From a virus: a stretch of 64,000 nucleotides of DNA. Of this stretch, positions 22,880 through 33,400 are shown piece after piece (the first letter of the stretch is position 1; every line of letters begins with the position of its first letter). The notes under the pieces are model-generated. The model saw nothing but the letters and a program-made list of their open reading frames with translations. It searched no databases and was not told the origin of the DNA. The position numbers and the translations under genes are program-made. Location: the IMG/VR virus record IMGVR_UViG_3300042305_002533, positions 62,001 to 126,000 of that record; one strand, 5' to 3'.

Positions 22880-25369
22880 ATGACGATGGAGTTCCCCCTT
22901 TCTCAGTCCCCGCGAACCCAAGGCTTCCAGATGCCCCAAGCGCCCGAGGACGAGAAAGACCTATTTACCCAGGGTTTCTCCGACCTGGCTTATCGCGCCT
23001 TCCAGAAGACGCAGCCGGAACTGGTCAGTAACGTCTTGACCTTTCGCGTGCTCGACGTTGATGCCGAGAGCGGTACGGGCATCGGCACGTTCATTCTGCA
23101 AAATGAGCAAGACATCGTCTTCGTGCCTTGTGTAGTGTCGGAAAACTCGGTCAAGCCGCTCGACCTGTTTTACTCAAGAAGCAACGACCGCTTCTACCCC
23201 TTTACAAGCGAGTGGCTCCGAGAATCGTCCAAAGACAACGTAAACCAGCTGGGCTCCGGAGTTCGCGCCCCGAAGAGCATGCCCACAGACGTGGACATTC
23301 GTAACCTCGTCGTGCCCCCAACGACTGGGCGTTATAGCTACGCGTCGGACATGGAAGACGTCGCATGGCTTCCGTTCCTCGTAGCCGTTCGAAAAGAAAA
23401 GACGGCGGAGTTTGCCGGCGAACCTCGGTTTCTGGACCTGATCGGCGCGACCTCTAACGGGTTTAAGACCGCGTTCGCCAAAGTTCTCCACCGGCGCCCC
23501 AAAATCGCCAAGCTCTTTGCCGAATTTTACGGAGCGGAGAAGGTCGCCAACGCGATTTCGCGGCGTGAAAAAACGGCGCAGGAGCATCGGAAGGAAGTTC
23601 CGATGACAAAGAGCGTGGCGATCATGACCAACGCCACGCCCGTTGCGCAAATCAAGCGGGAGCTGAAGCCCGGAGAAGCGGCTCTGGCTTTTAAGCAGAT
23701 CCGTCTCCACGGGTTTTATGTAAAAGACCCGCGCCCTGCGACCGACAGCATCTACTCGTTTGCCGAGTCAGACCTCTGCCTTCAACAGCCGACAGTTCCA
23801 GGAGTCTATAAGGTTTATTTGACGGCGGGCGGCGCCGAGCCCGCCATCATCATCCCCAAGCCGGTATCCGTGCATCGCCGACGAAGCGACGAAGCTCGCT
23901 TCCCGTATGGCTATTACCACGACGATCGCAACCGCGATTCGGGACTAAAACTTCGGCGCGGTTTCCTCGTGCTGTTTCAGGACGGGCGTTACGCGATCAT
24001 GGACGACATGGTCGCCGAGCCCATCACGAACGTCGCACACAAGGAAGTGCAAGACTTCCTCGAAACGATGACTAAGCCCGCGCCGGCCAACGGGGAGTAC
24101 GGCGTCCTTATTTCTGCCGACGACATGGACATCCGGGCGCTTGAGCCCATGGCGGCAGAGAACGTCGTAAGCACAAAAAACCGAACGACGTTCAATGGCG
24201 CGTACCATCACACGATCATCATGAACAAGAGCATGTCGGGTAACGGAATCGTTTACCCGCAGGACTCTGACACCCTGATGGTGGCGGGAAGCTTTCGCTG
24301 GTTCAAGTGCGGAAAGCAGCTTGCCAACTCTGAAATTCTCGCTACGCCGGGTGCAGTCTTTCGGCTGGTTGAGTACGGGCTTCTGAAGCAGGGAGCTCAG
24401 AAAATTCTGGTAAAGAAGGCGGGCCTTAACTTCGTCGTCAACGCCGACGGCGCCGCGCTGCCTTCGCTCAAAGCCGTGGAGAAGGTCGCCAACGTTTACA
24501 ACGTCAGCGTCAAAGAAGCCTCAGAGATTGTGACCCTGATCGGGGCGGGGCTTCCGATTTCAGCTTGGCGTGTAAAAACGGCCCAGGGCGAATCACTAGA
24601 TCCGAACGCACCGCCGGTTGACCCGAATGCGCAACAGGCCGCGCCACCTCCCCCACCGCCGCCCTCAGGCCTGGATCTCGCGACGCAAGAAAAGCTTCAG
24701 CAGATTCAATCTCAAATTGCTGCGCTGCAACAGATGCAGCAAATTTTGACGGAAGTTCAACAACGCGCGCAGATGATCGATCAGGGCGGCGGCGCCATGG
24801 CTGCTCCTGGCGCAGCGGCGGCCATGGCCGCAGGTCCGGGGATGATGGGCGGGCAGCCCGCCATGGCGCCTCCGGACATGGGCGGGCAGATGCCACAAGG
24901 TCAACCGGGAATGGAGCAGGGGCAACCGGGAATGGAGCAGGGGCAACCGGGAATGGAGCAGGGGCAACCGGGAATGGAGCAGGGGCAACCCCCGCCTCCA
25001 GTCATGCCCGAGGGCCCGGTCTCCGAGCAGAACCTCGAACAACAAATGAATCCCAACTTCCTTCAAGACGCGGCATCGCTACAAGATGCTAGGATCTTCG
25101 ACGCGGCCGCAATCGCCTCAATGGTCAAACAAAAAGGCATGCGGGACATCCTTCAGAACTACTTACCAAGCGTTGAAAAAGCCATGGATAACCTCGGGCG
25201 GATGCTTCTTCTTTTTTACATGAAAGAGGGAGAGATCAAGCAGCAAGTTGGCGCCGAGGTGTTTGAAGAGACCGAGAACAAGATCCGGGACGTCTTCAGG
25301 GGCATGGGCGACGCGTTGCTCGCCCTCAAGCAGTACTCTGAGCCGCGCCTACCCGCAATGGCGCGATAA
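22880..25369 (+). CDS. Large virion structural protein with GQPGMEQ repeats
   Basis: An 829-residue protein; ATG with GAGGAG eight nt upstream. Residues ~20-560 are a mixed, mostly beta-rich region with no family I recognise. It is followed by a Pro run, a Gln-rich coiled coil (LQQIQSQIAALQQMQQI), a Met/Gly/Pro linker containing four exact 7-residue repeats (GQPGMEQ) and a helical C-terminus. Several EKVA/EKTA motifs occur (for example AEKVANAISRREKTAQ). A one-mismatch palindrome at 23557-23569 encodes part of that segment. The layout suggests a structural or scaffolding protein of the head. Confidence 0.72.
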   Translation: MTMEFPLSQSPRTQGFQMPQAPEDEKDLFTQGFSDLAYRAFQKTQPELVSNVLTFRVLDVDAESGTGIGTFILQNEQDIVFVPCVVSENSVKPLDLFYSRSNDRFYPFTSEWLRESSKDNVNQLGSGVRAPKSMPTDVDIRNLVVPPTTGRYSYASDMEDVAWLPFLVAVRKEKTAEFAGEPRFLDLIGATSNGFKTAFAKVLHRRPKIAKLFAEFYGAEKVANAISRREKTAQEHRKEVPMTKSVAIMTNATPVAQIKRELKPGEAALAFKQIRLHGFYVKDPRPATDSIYSFAESDLCLQQPTVPGVYKVYLTAGGAEPAIIIPKPVSVHRRRSDEARFPYGYYHDDRNRDSGLKLRRGFLVLFQDGRYAIMDDMVAEPITNVAHKEVQDFLETMTKPAPANGEYGVLISADDMDIRALEPMAAENVVSTKNRTTFNGAYHHTIIMNKSMSGNGIVYPQDSDTLMVAGSFRWFKCGKQLANSEILATPGAVFRLVEYGLLKQGAQKILVKKAGLNFVVNADGAALPSLKAVEKVANVYNVSVKEASEIVTLIGAGLPISAWRVKTAQGESLDPNAPPVDPNAQQAAPPPPPPPSGLDLATQEKLQQIQSQIAALQQMQQILTEVQQRAQMIDQGGGAMAAPGAAAAMAAGPGMMGGQPAMAPPDMGGQMPQGQPGMEQGQPGMEQGQPGMEQGQPGMEQGQPPPPVMPEGPVSEQNLEQQMNPNFLQDAASLQDARIFDAAAIASMVKQKGMRDILQNYLPSVEKAMDNLGRMLLLFYMKEGEIKQQVGAEVFEETENKIRDVFRGMGDALLALKQYSEPRLPAMAR
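23557..23569. repeat. Dispersed palindrome, one mismatch
   Basis: TTCGCGGCGTGAA, inside the 22880 gene; fills a long gap between perfect sites. Confidence 0.65.
24902..24990 (+). repeat. Tandem 21-bp repeat, four copies
   Basis: Four exact copies of a 21-bp unit beginning CAACCGGGAATGG, plus a partial fifth, encoding GQPGMEQ repeats. Being in frame, copy-number change would only alter linker length. Confidence 0.92.
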
Positions 25370-25380
25370 CGTGAACGTTT

Positions 25381-26091
25381 ATGCCCCCACTCCCGCCCGA
25401 TCACCGTGCGCTCCGTATCATTGGCGAGGCGCGCCGGCAGGCTGAAACCCAGGCGCAAGACCCGCTAGAGCGAGAGCTTTTTCACTTCGTGAAAACCGGA
25501 GAGACCGCGTCGACGGAGCTCCGCGTTGCAGTAAATTTGTACGCCGACGCAGAGTTCCGACACATTCTTAACGCGTTGATTTTAACCAACGCGAATGAGG
25601 AGCTAGTCACCGGTACCCTGGGCCTTCAACCGGCCAGCCTTGAGATCTACCGCCACTTTTTCTTTGACAGCACGGTATTTGCCCACAATCTAGCTAAAAC
25701 CCGCCACGTAAAGGAGTTAACCTGCTCCCCGGAGCTCAGGTATCTATACGAGCTTGCAATTGAGCGCGGCCCGATAGAACTCCTGGACCGGTACCGAATC
25801 GGAACGCGCCCGCATATTGAGCCCGATGCGCTTATGAAAGACGCACTGGCCGACATGTGGGGCAAGTTCGTGACGCACCGGGGGTATAGTGTCACCTCAG
25901 ATACCGCAAAAGAAGCGTTGCGCTGGGGAGAAGCCGCGTTACGTACGGCCAAGGTGGTGCTTGAAACCGGTCGTGAAGAGCGCAAGGGCGCTAGCACGGT
26001 TGACGATTTGCGGATCGCCCTTGAAATCCGAAACCAAACCAAGAGCCTCGAAGACTTGGGCGTCACGGCTGACGACCTCGTCGTCGAGTAG
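25381..26091 (+). CDS. Hypothetical structural-module protein
   Basis: A 236-residue helical protein. Residues ~55-100 (NANEELVTGTLGLQPASLEI, then YRHFFFD) look like a small helix-turn-helix-like bundle; the rest is charged helix. A palindrome with perfect arms (25481-25493) encodes LFHFVKTG. The start codon is 11 nt after the previous stop with no clear ribosome site. No family recognised. Confidence 0.7.
   Translation: MPPLPPDHRALRIIGEARRQAETQAQDPLERELFHFVKTGETASTELRVAVNLYADAEFRHILNALILTNANEELVTGTLGLQPASLEIYRHFFFDSTVFAHNLAKTRHVKELTCSPELRYLYELAIERGPIELLDRYRIGTRPHIEPDALMKDALADMWGKFVTHRGYSVTSDTAKEALRWGEAALRTAKVVLETGREERKGASTVDDLRIALEIRNQTKSLEDLGVTADDLVVE
25481..25493. repeat. Dispersed palindrome, TTCAC-TTC-GTGAA
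   Basis: Arms perfect over TTTTCAC/GTGAAAA (25479-25495) with a different centre. Confidence 0.88.
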
Positions 26092-26111
26092 CCTAGAATT
26101 GGATTAACGCC

Positions 26112-26930
26112 ATGCCGCAATGGGACAGCAAAAAGTTCGAAGATAAAGCCACGTCGATCGCCCGAGAATTTAACGGGGGGCGCAGCGACCTTCACGGTCT
26201 GACCGTTAAGGCGGCGCAGGCGGAAGGCCTGAATGAAGAGCAGATCCGGCGATTGGGCCGCGCCGTCAACGTGAAGGCGTTCGAGCAAAAGTTTGCGAGC
26301 CTGAAAGGCGCCAGTGATCGGATCGTTGATTTTGACCCCGTAGACTCTGAGAAAGTGATCGGAGACTTATTCGCGAAGTCGCCCGCGTCTGAGAAAAAGG
26401 CTGCTGCGGTTTATCCAGATCTGTCGGACGAACTTCGCCCCGAGCGGGGCTGGTCTCCGGAGTACGAAAAAACCGCTAGTGTGAATATTCTCAACGAAAT
26501 GTACCAGGTTGTCCCTAAGGACCCGCCGCTCGAATCGCAGATCACGCACTGGCGAAAAGTGGCGGAGGAGCTACGCGTCAAGCGCGCAGGGGCTGAGATG
26601 CGTTGGGACGACGCCATGGAGGCGCTTTCCTCGCACTCAAAGCGGATCTATTGGGACCGCGACGAGTTTGAAAAAGACGCCCTGGCGCTCCACGGGGGCG
26701 CGGTGCTTTTTGAACTCAACGCCCTTCGTAAGACGGCCAAGCTTGCGCCGCTTCCGGCCACATTTGAAGACGCAGAAAAATTGGCAGCACAGCTGTTCGG
26801 GCAAGAGAGCGAAGACACGCGCCTACTGAAGACTGCGCAGGAAGCGCGAGCGGCCTACATGAAAAGCGAAAAAGCTTTGAAAGTGGCTAGCGAAAAAGTA
26901 GCAGCCTTGACTGCCGAGCTCTTGAAATGA
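26112..26930 (+). CDS. Virion-associated helical protein
   Basis: A 272-residue, highly charged, mostly helical protein. It has K-T-A/K-V-A motifs (YEKTASV, LLKTAQEA, ASEKVAALTAELL) and a C-terminal coiled coil. TAGAAT lies 12 nt before the ATG. It overlaps the next gene by ATGA. No family recognised. Confidence 0.7.
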   Translation: MPQWDSKKFEDKATSIAREFNGGRSDLHGLTVKAAQAEGLNEEQIRRLGRAVNVKAFEQKFASLKGASDRIVDFDPVDSEKVIGDLFAKSPASEKKAAAVYPDLSDELRPERGWSPEYEKTASVNILNEMYQVVPKDPPLESQITHWRKVAEELRVKRAGAEMRWDDAMEALSSHSKRIYWDRDEFEKDALALHGGAVLFELNALRKTAKLAPLPATFEDAEKLAAQLFGQESEDTRLLKTAQEARAAYMKSEKALKVASEKVAALTAELLK

Positions 26931-28504
26931 AACCCGAGACAGAATTCCTTCTTCAGTACATGCAGAAAGACGCCGGTGTCGCTGCGCAAACCGCGCAGGG
27001 ATTAAGCGGTGCTTTCCAGTCGGCAAGAAACATCTTACGCGGCCAAAAAAGCCTACGCGCAGAGCAAAAGGCAATACAAGACTATCAAAAACTTACCGGG
27101 GCGTTGCCCGAAGGCGTTAAGAACGTCGACCAAAGCACGCTAGGCCAGAGGCTACAGGGGCTTGCCGAGGCTGCGCGCGGCGGTTGGACTCAAGGGCGCG
27201 GCACGCAAATAAAGGCAGAGGCTGCAGCTGCGGAAGCCCGGCAGCTTGCTAAAGCCCAAAAGGCAGAAGCCGGACGTGCCGCCAAAATACAAAAAGCAGA
27301 GGCGCGGCTTCAAGAAGTAAGCCCACAGTACCAAAGAGTTAAACAAGAAAACCAAGAGATTGAAAATGCGCTTTCTGAGCTCAAGGCGCGACGCAATGTT
27401 CGGGCGGCTGCTGAGCCTGCAGCTCTGCCCCCACGTCTGCCAGCGCCCGCTTCTCAGTCTTCTGGGCCAGCAATAGGGCCGGCGCCTGCGCCTGCTACGC
27501 CTATTGCTGCGCAACGGCCAACGCAGGTAGTAGCAAGGCGCGAAGTCCCGCAAGCCATACAGCCTATTGCGGCTGCGCCTACTGCTACCCCTGTAACACC
27601 GGTAGCGCCGACGCCTGCTGCACCCGCGCCTACGCCTGCGCCTACGCCGACGCCTGCTGCACCCGCGCCTACGCCTGCGCCTACGCCGACGCCTGCTGCA
27701 CCCGCGCCTGCGCCTGCGCCGACGCCTGCTGCACTCGCGCCTGCGCCTACGCCGACGCCTGCTGCACCCGCGCCTGCGCCTACGCCTACGCCGGGTGCGC
27801 CGCGCCGTGTACGTCGCCGTGAACGCCGCCCCCACGCTGCTGCACCTGCTGCACCTGCTGAGATCGCTGAGACCGCTGAGACCGCTGAGACCGCGGCGCA
27901 GCCCAACCCGCCTGGAGAAATAACGGCACGCGGACTAGTGGCGGGGTCGGCGCTTACAGGCCTCGGATACATGGGCGTTCGCGGGCTTCAAAATTCCGGC
28001 GAACAGAAGGCGCGAGGGCAAGACTACATGAGAAACATGCAACACAACATGATGGCCCCGATGCCCTCAATGACGGTTACGGCGAGCTACGAAAAGTTCG
28101 CTAGCGAAAAGCTAGCGCTTGAGCCGCCGATCGTATACGGGACCAATGCCGCCGTCGCTAAATCACTAGCCGACGCGCTTGGTCGAAAGCTCATCGAAGC
28201 GCCTATCGACGCCCTTCACGAGTCCGTCAAGAAGCGGTATTACGACGAGCCGACGTGGCGAAAGAATTATAGCCAAGTCGTAAAAGAAGACCCGCTATTA
28301 AGTGAAACGCACAAGCAAAGCCCAGAGGTGCTTGCAAATGCGTTTGAAACAATCAAGCGTTTCAGCCCATCGTTGGCGAAAGACCGCCTTGCGACGCGAA
28401 GTCTTCTGCGCCACGTAACCATGACGGGCGGCGAAATGGATTTCGCCACCATGAAGATGTTGGCGGAAACTGAGAAATTCCATCGCGAAAGCAAGGGGCG
28501 ATAA
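26927..28504 (+). CDS. Virion-associated protein with long Ala-Pro-Thr linker
   Basis: A 525-residue protein. A charged helical N-terminal half (to ~150) is joined by a ~100-residue Ala/Pro/Thr linker and an ETAETAETA run to a C-terminal domain with one hydrophobic segment (GLVAGSALTGLGYMGV) and helices. The YEKFASEKLALEPP motif near residue 390 resembles motifs in neighbouring proteins. The linker would be extended and flexible. No family recognised. Confidence 0.7.
   Translation: MKPETEFLLQYMQKDAGVAAQTAQGLSGAFQSARNILRGQKSLRAEQKAIQDYQKLTGALPEGVKNVDQSTLGQRLQGLAEAARGGWTQGRGTQIKAEAAAAEARQLAKAQKAEAGRAAKIQKAEARLQEVSPQYQRVKQENQEIENALSELKARRNVRAAAEPAALPPRLPAPASQSSGPAIGPAPAPATPIAAQRPTQVVARREVPQAIQPIAAAPTATPVTPVAPTPAAPAPTPAPTPTPAAPAPTPAPTPTPAAPAPAPAPTPAALAPAPTPTPAAPAPAPTPTPGAPRRVRRRERRPHAAAPAAPAEIAETAETAETAAQPNPPGEITARGLVAGSALTGLGYMGVRGLQNSGEQKARGQDYMRNMQHNMMAPMPSMTVTASYEKFASEKLALEPPIVYGTNAAVAKSLADALGRKLIEAPIDALHESVKKRYYDEPTWRKNYSQVVKEDPLLSETHKQSPEVLANAFETIKRFSPSLAKDRLATRSLLRHVTMTGGEMDFATMKMLAETEKFHRESKGR
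27610..27795 (+). repeat. Imperfect tandem repeat (39/33 bp units) coding Ala-Pro-Thr linker
   Basis: Units begin GACGCCTGCTGCA at 27610, 27649, 27688, 27721 and 27754, giving periods of 39, 39, 33 and 33 bp. All keep frame. Confidence 0.88.
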
Positions 28505-28505
28505 G

Positions 28506-28721
28506 ATGCTTGTTTCAAAAAACCTACGAGACACCCTTCGCTACGACGGCTACGCAAAGCTGGCTGCGCAGATCATGCGCGATCAGAACGAGTACGTTGG
28601 CGATATCACCGACTTAATGGGCGGAATCAAATCTGTGTCGGTGAAAATTGCGGTCAACCGTATGAACGAGCAAACTATTTGGGACGGCCTTCACGCCTAC
28701 CAACAGCTAAAGGGCGGTTGA
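28506..28721 (+). CDS. Small hypothetical protein
   Basis: A 71-residue protein with AAGGGG seven nt before its ATG, which is 1 nt after the previous stop. It has YAKLAAQIM, another K-x-A motif, and an amphipathic helical C-terminus. No family recognised. Confidence 0.7.
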   Translation: MLVSKNLRDTLRYDGYAKLAAQIMRDQNEYVGDITDLMGGIKSVSVKIAVNRMNEQTIWDGLHAYQQLKGG

Positions 28722-28722
28722 A

Positions 28723-30468
28723 ATGAAGCTGGCTGAGCTATTTCACGGCGTGAAGAACGGCGCAGTTAAAGAAAAAGTCGCGTTCTGGGGCCTGTGCAAA
28801 CAAATCGCGGCGGGCCACCCGCGAGGTGTAAGCGTCGGGCTGTCCAAGATCGCCTACGAGATCTGGGCTGACGGTTACGAACGCGGGTATAGCTCGACGC
28901 GCTCTCGTGAAGAGCGCGAAGCTTTCGCTGGCTCGTTCGGATCGGCCGTGGCCGTGGAGGGCGGCCTCGCCAAAATGGCGCAAGAGGGGCGAATTACTGA
29001 CTACGACCAAATCAAAATGCTGGATTGGGTCGCCGAAAGTGCAGTAAACGACTTGGTTGAATTGACCAAGACCGCCGACGCGATGGCGGTCTTACGCCGG
29101 CCAGAAGTGATTGGCGGCGTCCTCGGAACCGCGACGGGGGCTGGGCTTGGCGCCTGGTCGGACCCTGAAGATCGAGTTCGCGGCGCCATCGCAGGGGCCG
29201 TGCCTGGCGGCTTGGCCGGAACAGCCCTTGGGTACGGTTACCGTACGCACCAAGAAGCTTTAAAGGCGTTGGCGGACATCGCCAAAGAAAAAGAAGTTCG
29301 CCTCGCGGAGCAAGCCGCTCAAAAAGCATTTCAAGAAAAGGAAAACTTGCTTCGCGCAGACAGGGTGGCCGACGCCTTCCATGAGGCCTTAGCGCGCGTA
29401 AAGGTAACAAACATCCCCCAACTTACGGGGTTGGCCCTCGCCGATCTGCAAGCGCACGCTGCGGCCGGACACTCAGGACTTCCCGCCTCTGTCCGACAAG
29501 CAATGGTGGCAGCGACCCCCAAAGAGCGCCTGGCAATTGAAAAGGCGTACCACCAGCTTCTGCATACGGGCATAAAGAAAAAGGCCAGCCGCCAAAAGTT
29601 GGCCGACATTCTTCAAGGCCTCGACGAAGGCGGCCAGCCCCCGATGAACGCCGACGCCCCCATGGGCTCCGCAGAAGAGATCGGCGAAGCTCAAGGCTCC
29701 GACCCCGAGATGGAGGGGCTAAACAAAGCCAACAAGGTCGTGGACAACATGATCTTCCTGGCCAACCAGGTGAACTTGCCGCAACTGGCCCAGCAAATGG
29801 ACCAGATGCGAGATCAGTTGGCTTCGCACTTCGCCGAAGGCCACGCTTATCTGCCTGCCGAGCTTCAACATCATTTTGCGCAGAGCGAGCACGCGGACGC
29901 CTTCATGAAGAAGTACAAGCAGCGTTTTGGCTCCCCCAACAGCGGTAGCAAAAAAGCTGCGAGCTTCATGGAACCCCTCTACCAGAAAGTAGACGAGCTT
30001 CGCGGGCGGGCTCCGGGCGGCATCGACATGGAAGAGGTGCGGAAACGCGTCCCCGACGCGCGGTACATTGGCCTCCACGCCGACCCCGACGGGACGCGGC
30101 GTCCGGCGTTTGCGTCGACTTCACTAGGGCGCGTGCGCACGTGGGACCCCGCCAAAGCCCGGGCAATACGGAACGCCGACCCAAAGGGTTTTTACTTAAC
30201 CCTTGCCGGGGAAAACGTTATTAGCCCTTCTTTATTCTCACAAATATCGCCGGAGTCGAAGACTGCCGAGTACGATGAAGACGCCGGCGACTACCCGGAA
30301 ATCCACCTTACCGCCGAACAGTTAGAAAACTTGACACCGGCGCACGCCCGGCATCTGCTGGGGTCTCCCATCAATTACAGTCCTGAATCGTTTGAGCGGC
30401 TGCACGAACTTTCTCAAAAGACGTCGTCGGCTCAAGACGCCTGGCTTTCCTGGCGCACACACCGCTAA
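28723..30468 (+). CDS. Virion-associated protein of the K-x-A group
   Basis: A 581-residue protein. The N-terminus reads MKLAELFHGVKNG, where FHGVK is encoded by a perfect palindrome (28742-28754). K-x-A motifs are frequent (KEKVAFWG, LSKIAYEI, LTKTADAM, RQKLADIL). Residues ~125-175 contain a Gly/Ala zipper (GTATGAGLGAW, GAVPGGLAGTALGYG). The C-terminal ~170 residues look like a separate folded domain (ARYIGLHADPDG). No family recognised. Confidence 0.7.
   Translation: MKLAELFHGVKNGAVKEKVAFWGLCKQIAAGHPRGVSVGLSKIAYEIWADGYERGYSSTRSREEREAFAGSFGSAVAVEGGLAKMAQEGRITDYDQIKMLDWVAESAVNDLVELTKTADAMAVLRRPEVIGGVLGTATGAGLGAWSDPEDRVRGAIAGAVPGGLAGTALGYGYRTHQEALKALADIAKEKEVRLAEQAAQKAFQEKENLLRADRVADAFHEALARVKVTNIPQLTGLALADLQAHAAAGHSGLPASVRQAMVAATPKERLAIEKAYHQLLHTGIKKKASRQKLADILQGLDEGGQPPMNADAPMGSAEEIGEAQGSDPEMEGLNKANKVVDNMIFLANQVNLPQLAQQMDQMRDQLASHFAEGHAYLPAELQHHFAQSEHADAFMKKYKQRFGSPNSGSKKAASFMEPLYQKVDELRGRAPGGIDMEEVRKRVPDARYIGLHADPDGTRRPAFASTSLGRVRTWDPAKARAIRNADPKGFYLTLAGENVISPSLFSQISPESKTAEYDEDAGDYPEIHLTAEQLENLTPAHARHLLGSPINYSPESFERLHELSQKTSSAQDAWLSWRTHR
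28742..28754. repeat. Dispersed palindrome, TTCAC-GGC-GTGAA
   Basis: Perfect arms, 19 nt into the 28723 gene. Confidence 0.9.
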
Positions 30469-30471
30469 ACT
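30466..30471 (+). promoter_or_regulatory. -10-like TAAACT, 9 nt before the protease-like gene
   Basis: Same CGCTAAACTA context as at 17889, which argues against chance. Confidence 0.45.
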
Positions 30472-30480
30472 AATCACACC

Positions 30481-33400
30481 ATGCGCAAGATCTTTGAGCT
30501 CGAAGACCGGTTTGCGACAGGCGAGCCGACGATTCAACTCGTCATGTTGCCTGACGGGCGTGGAGGGCGCGTTTTTGAAAAACGGGCGTTCGACTCTGCG
30601 GCCAACTCTCCGGCCTACGAGTATCTGAAGACCGTCACACCAAAAGACGGGCACTCCATTGTTCTCGTGAACGCCCTTGGGGCCTACGAGGCGTACGACG
30701 ACAATAGGAATGGCGACTCTTTTCCGGATCGCCCGATTAACATCGGCGCTCCCGTAAAGTGCGGGCACAAAAGCTGCCAGGCTGCGGCTTGGATTGCCGA
30801 AGACGAAGTGCTCTCCAAGCACTACAAGACCTTCGAGAAGTTTGGCGGAATCTACAAGCACCACGTCAACAAGGACCCGTCAAAATCCTTGGGCAAAGTG
30901 CTCAAAGCGGTCTGGAACCCCAAGATGCAGCGCGTTGAGCTGCTACTTGAAATCGTCAACGACCGCGACCAGGATTTGGCCAAAAAAATTGCCGACGGCG
31001 AATATCCCGCCGTATCGATGGGCTGCTTAAGCGCGGGCACGCCAATCACTATGGCTGACGGGCGGCGCGTCGCGGTCGAGAACATCGAAGTCGGACACCA
31101 GGTTCGGACGCACCTCGGAAATAATCACCGCGTATTCGAGCTGCACCGCCGAACGTATCAAGGCGTAATACACACCATCAAGCCCGAAGCCGCCCCCGCC
31201 CTGGTGGTGACGCACGAGCACCCTTTTCACGTCGTGAAGAAAATAGACGTGAAAAAGCGCGACGCCAAGGGCGCCTGGGTGTGGAACCCCGAGGCGGCGC
31301 CGCAAGGCGTCTGGAAGCTCGCCGAAGAGCTCGATCCTGAAGAACACTACCTGCTTCAGCCCATCAATCGGGAAGTCACGACCCCCTCGTATGTAACCTG
31401 GGCCTTTGCGCGGCTCCTCGGGTACTACTTGGCTGAAGGAAACGTACTGCACGATAAAAGCGAAAGGCTGTGCGGGGTAGAATTCACCTGCCACGAAAAA
31501 GATGAACTACTGCTCGAACTGCCCGACCTTTGTAAAGATCTGGGGCTCCCGGAGCCGTACATAACCCCCCGAAGCAACAGCGCGGTGGCCAGAAGCGCGC
31601 GAGTGTTTGACGCCGGCCTCGCCGAGAAATTAGCCTTACTCGCAGGCTGCGGAGCCAAAGCCAAGAGCCTTGACGCGTCGGTCATGACCTGGGCGACGAC
31701 GTATCAGCGTGCGCTATTCGGCGCGTACGCCAACGGCGACGGGTGCGGGAACAAAGACGGAAGCCTACAGGTGTCGACGGCATCGGCCGATCTTGCAACA
31801 CAGTGGCTCGACCTTTTGCCCCGTCTCGACGTCCTGGCGTCACACCAGGTCTTGAGCCACAAGCCGAACGCCCTGGTAAAAATCGCGACGACGGAACACG
31901 TCGTATTTATCGGCGCTCAGTGGGCGCAGGGGCTGCGCGATGTATGCGCGAAGGTAAAGCCCCATGAGCTAAAGGCCCGAAAAGAGGCGCGTAAGATCTT
32001 CGGAGACTACGTCGTAACGCCCATTCGCAGCGTAGAGCGCGCGGCGGGAATTATGCCGGTGTATAACTTTGAGGTCGAAGAAGATAACAGCTACGTCGCC
32101 GGGGGCGTCGCCGTTCACAACTGCCACGTCAAATGGGATGTTTGCTCCATCTGCGGCCATCGAGCTCCCACGCGGAAGGACTACTGCGAACACGCGCGAA
32201 ACAAGATGCGGCAGGTTCTCTCCAACGGGGAGAAGGTCTGCGTTCACAACCCGTCGCCAAAGTTTTTCGACATCAGCTTCGTTTTCCGGCCCGCAGACCC
32301 CACGGGGTTCATGCTCAAAAAAGTCGCCTCTGCTTACGAGCTCTGGGCGGGGCCGAGCGCCAAATTGGGCGAGATCGCAGACGCGTACGAGCAAAAAATT
32401 GCCGACGCTCGAAAGCTGGGGGACATTCGAAAGCAGCTGTTAGGGCAAGTGGCCGCTGTTCGACAGAGTCCAACTATTCAGAAGTATCAGGCAACGGCAA
32501 AAGAGAACGCAAAAAATCGACAGAAGACGCCTGACAAGGACATAGCAAAGCTCTCGGCCTATCCTTTTTCAGTTGTAGCTTCAACGTTTGCGGCAAAGAA
32601 CGCGGCCCTGTCTACCGGAGATGTAGCCCGCATATTTCTCAAGAAAGCGGGCGTCTCCTCCCCAGACTGGTTGATCGACCGGATCGTGGCCGTCGAACCT
32701 GTACTAGAAAGCGTGCTAGCCCGCGCGCCGGGGCTATACGAAAAATTAGGGCACCTCGTAGAGCTCTCCGACCGCCACATTGAGCCAGGCCTCTACCCCA
32801 TCGTTGACGCTTGGATTGAAAAGACAGCCGGGATGAGCGATTTCATTCGCGACAGCGTCCTCGGCCCTAGTGATAACGCTCTGCCAGTAGGCCCCGGCGC
32901 GCTTTATCGCGCCACCGCCCCAGCTGCCACGGACGTACTCACGATCACGGACCCCAGCACGGGGCACGTCTATCAAACGACGCGCGGCGCTGCACAAAAG
33001 CAGCATAACGCGGACATGAAGCACAAACTTTTTGGCAGCCTAGCCTTAAGTGCGCTTTACGCTACGGCCTTGCACCACGGGCTGAAGAAAAAGCTGCCAC
33101 CTGTGCTTACAGTTCCGGCGGGGATATTTCTCGGCGTGAAAACTTACGGGCTTGGGAAAAACCTATTGAGCCCGCTGAGGAACCCGGAATACATTACCGA
33201 CCAGGGAATTGCTGTGCCGGGAAACACTGAGTTCGTCAAAGCTTCGGCGTTGAGCGCCCCCGCGCTGCTCGACAAAATTGCGTTCGATATCATTGAGCGC
33301 GTCGGAGACACCCCCGACCCAATCGCGGCCCTCCACGCAAAGATCGCGGCGCACGCTCCAAGGAGTGCGATCGCCGCATTCTTAGGGCACCCGAGCGACG

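Noticed and set aside
24902-27795. CRISPR-like arrays at the tandem repeats
   Set aside because: Units are contiguous with no spacers and encode in-frame protein repeats; no cas genes except a lone Cas4-like nuclease of phage type.
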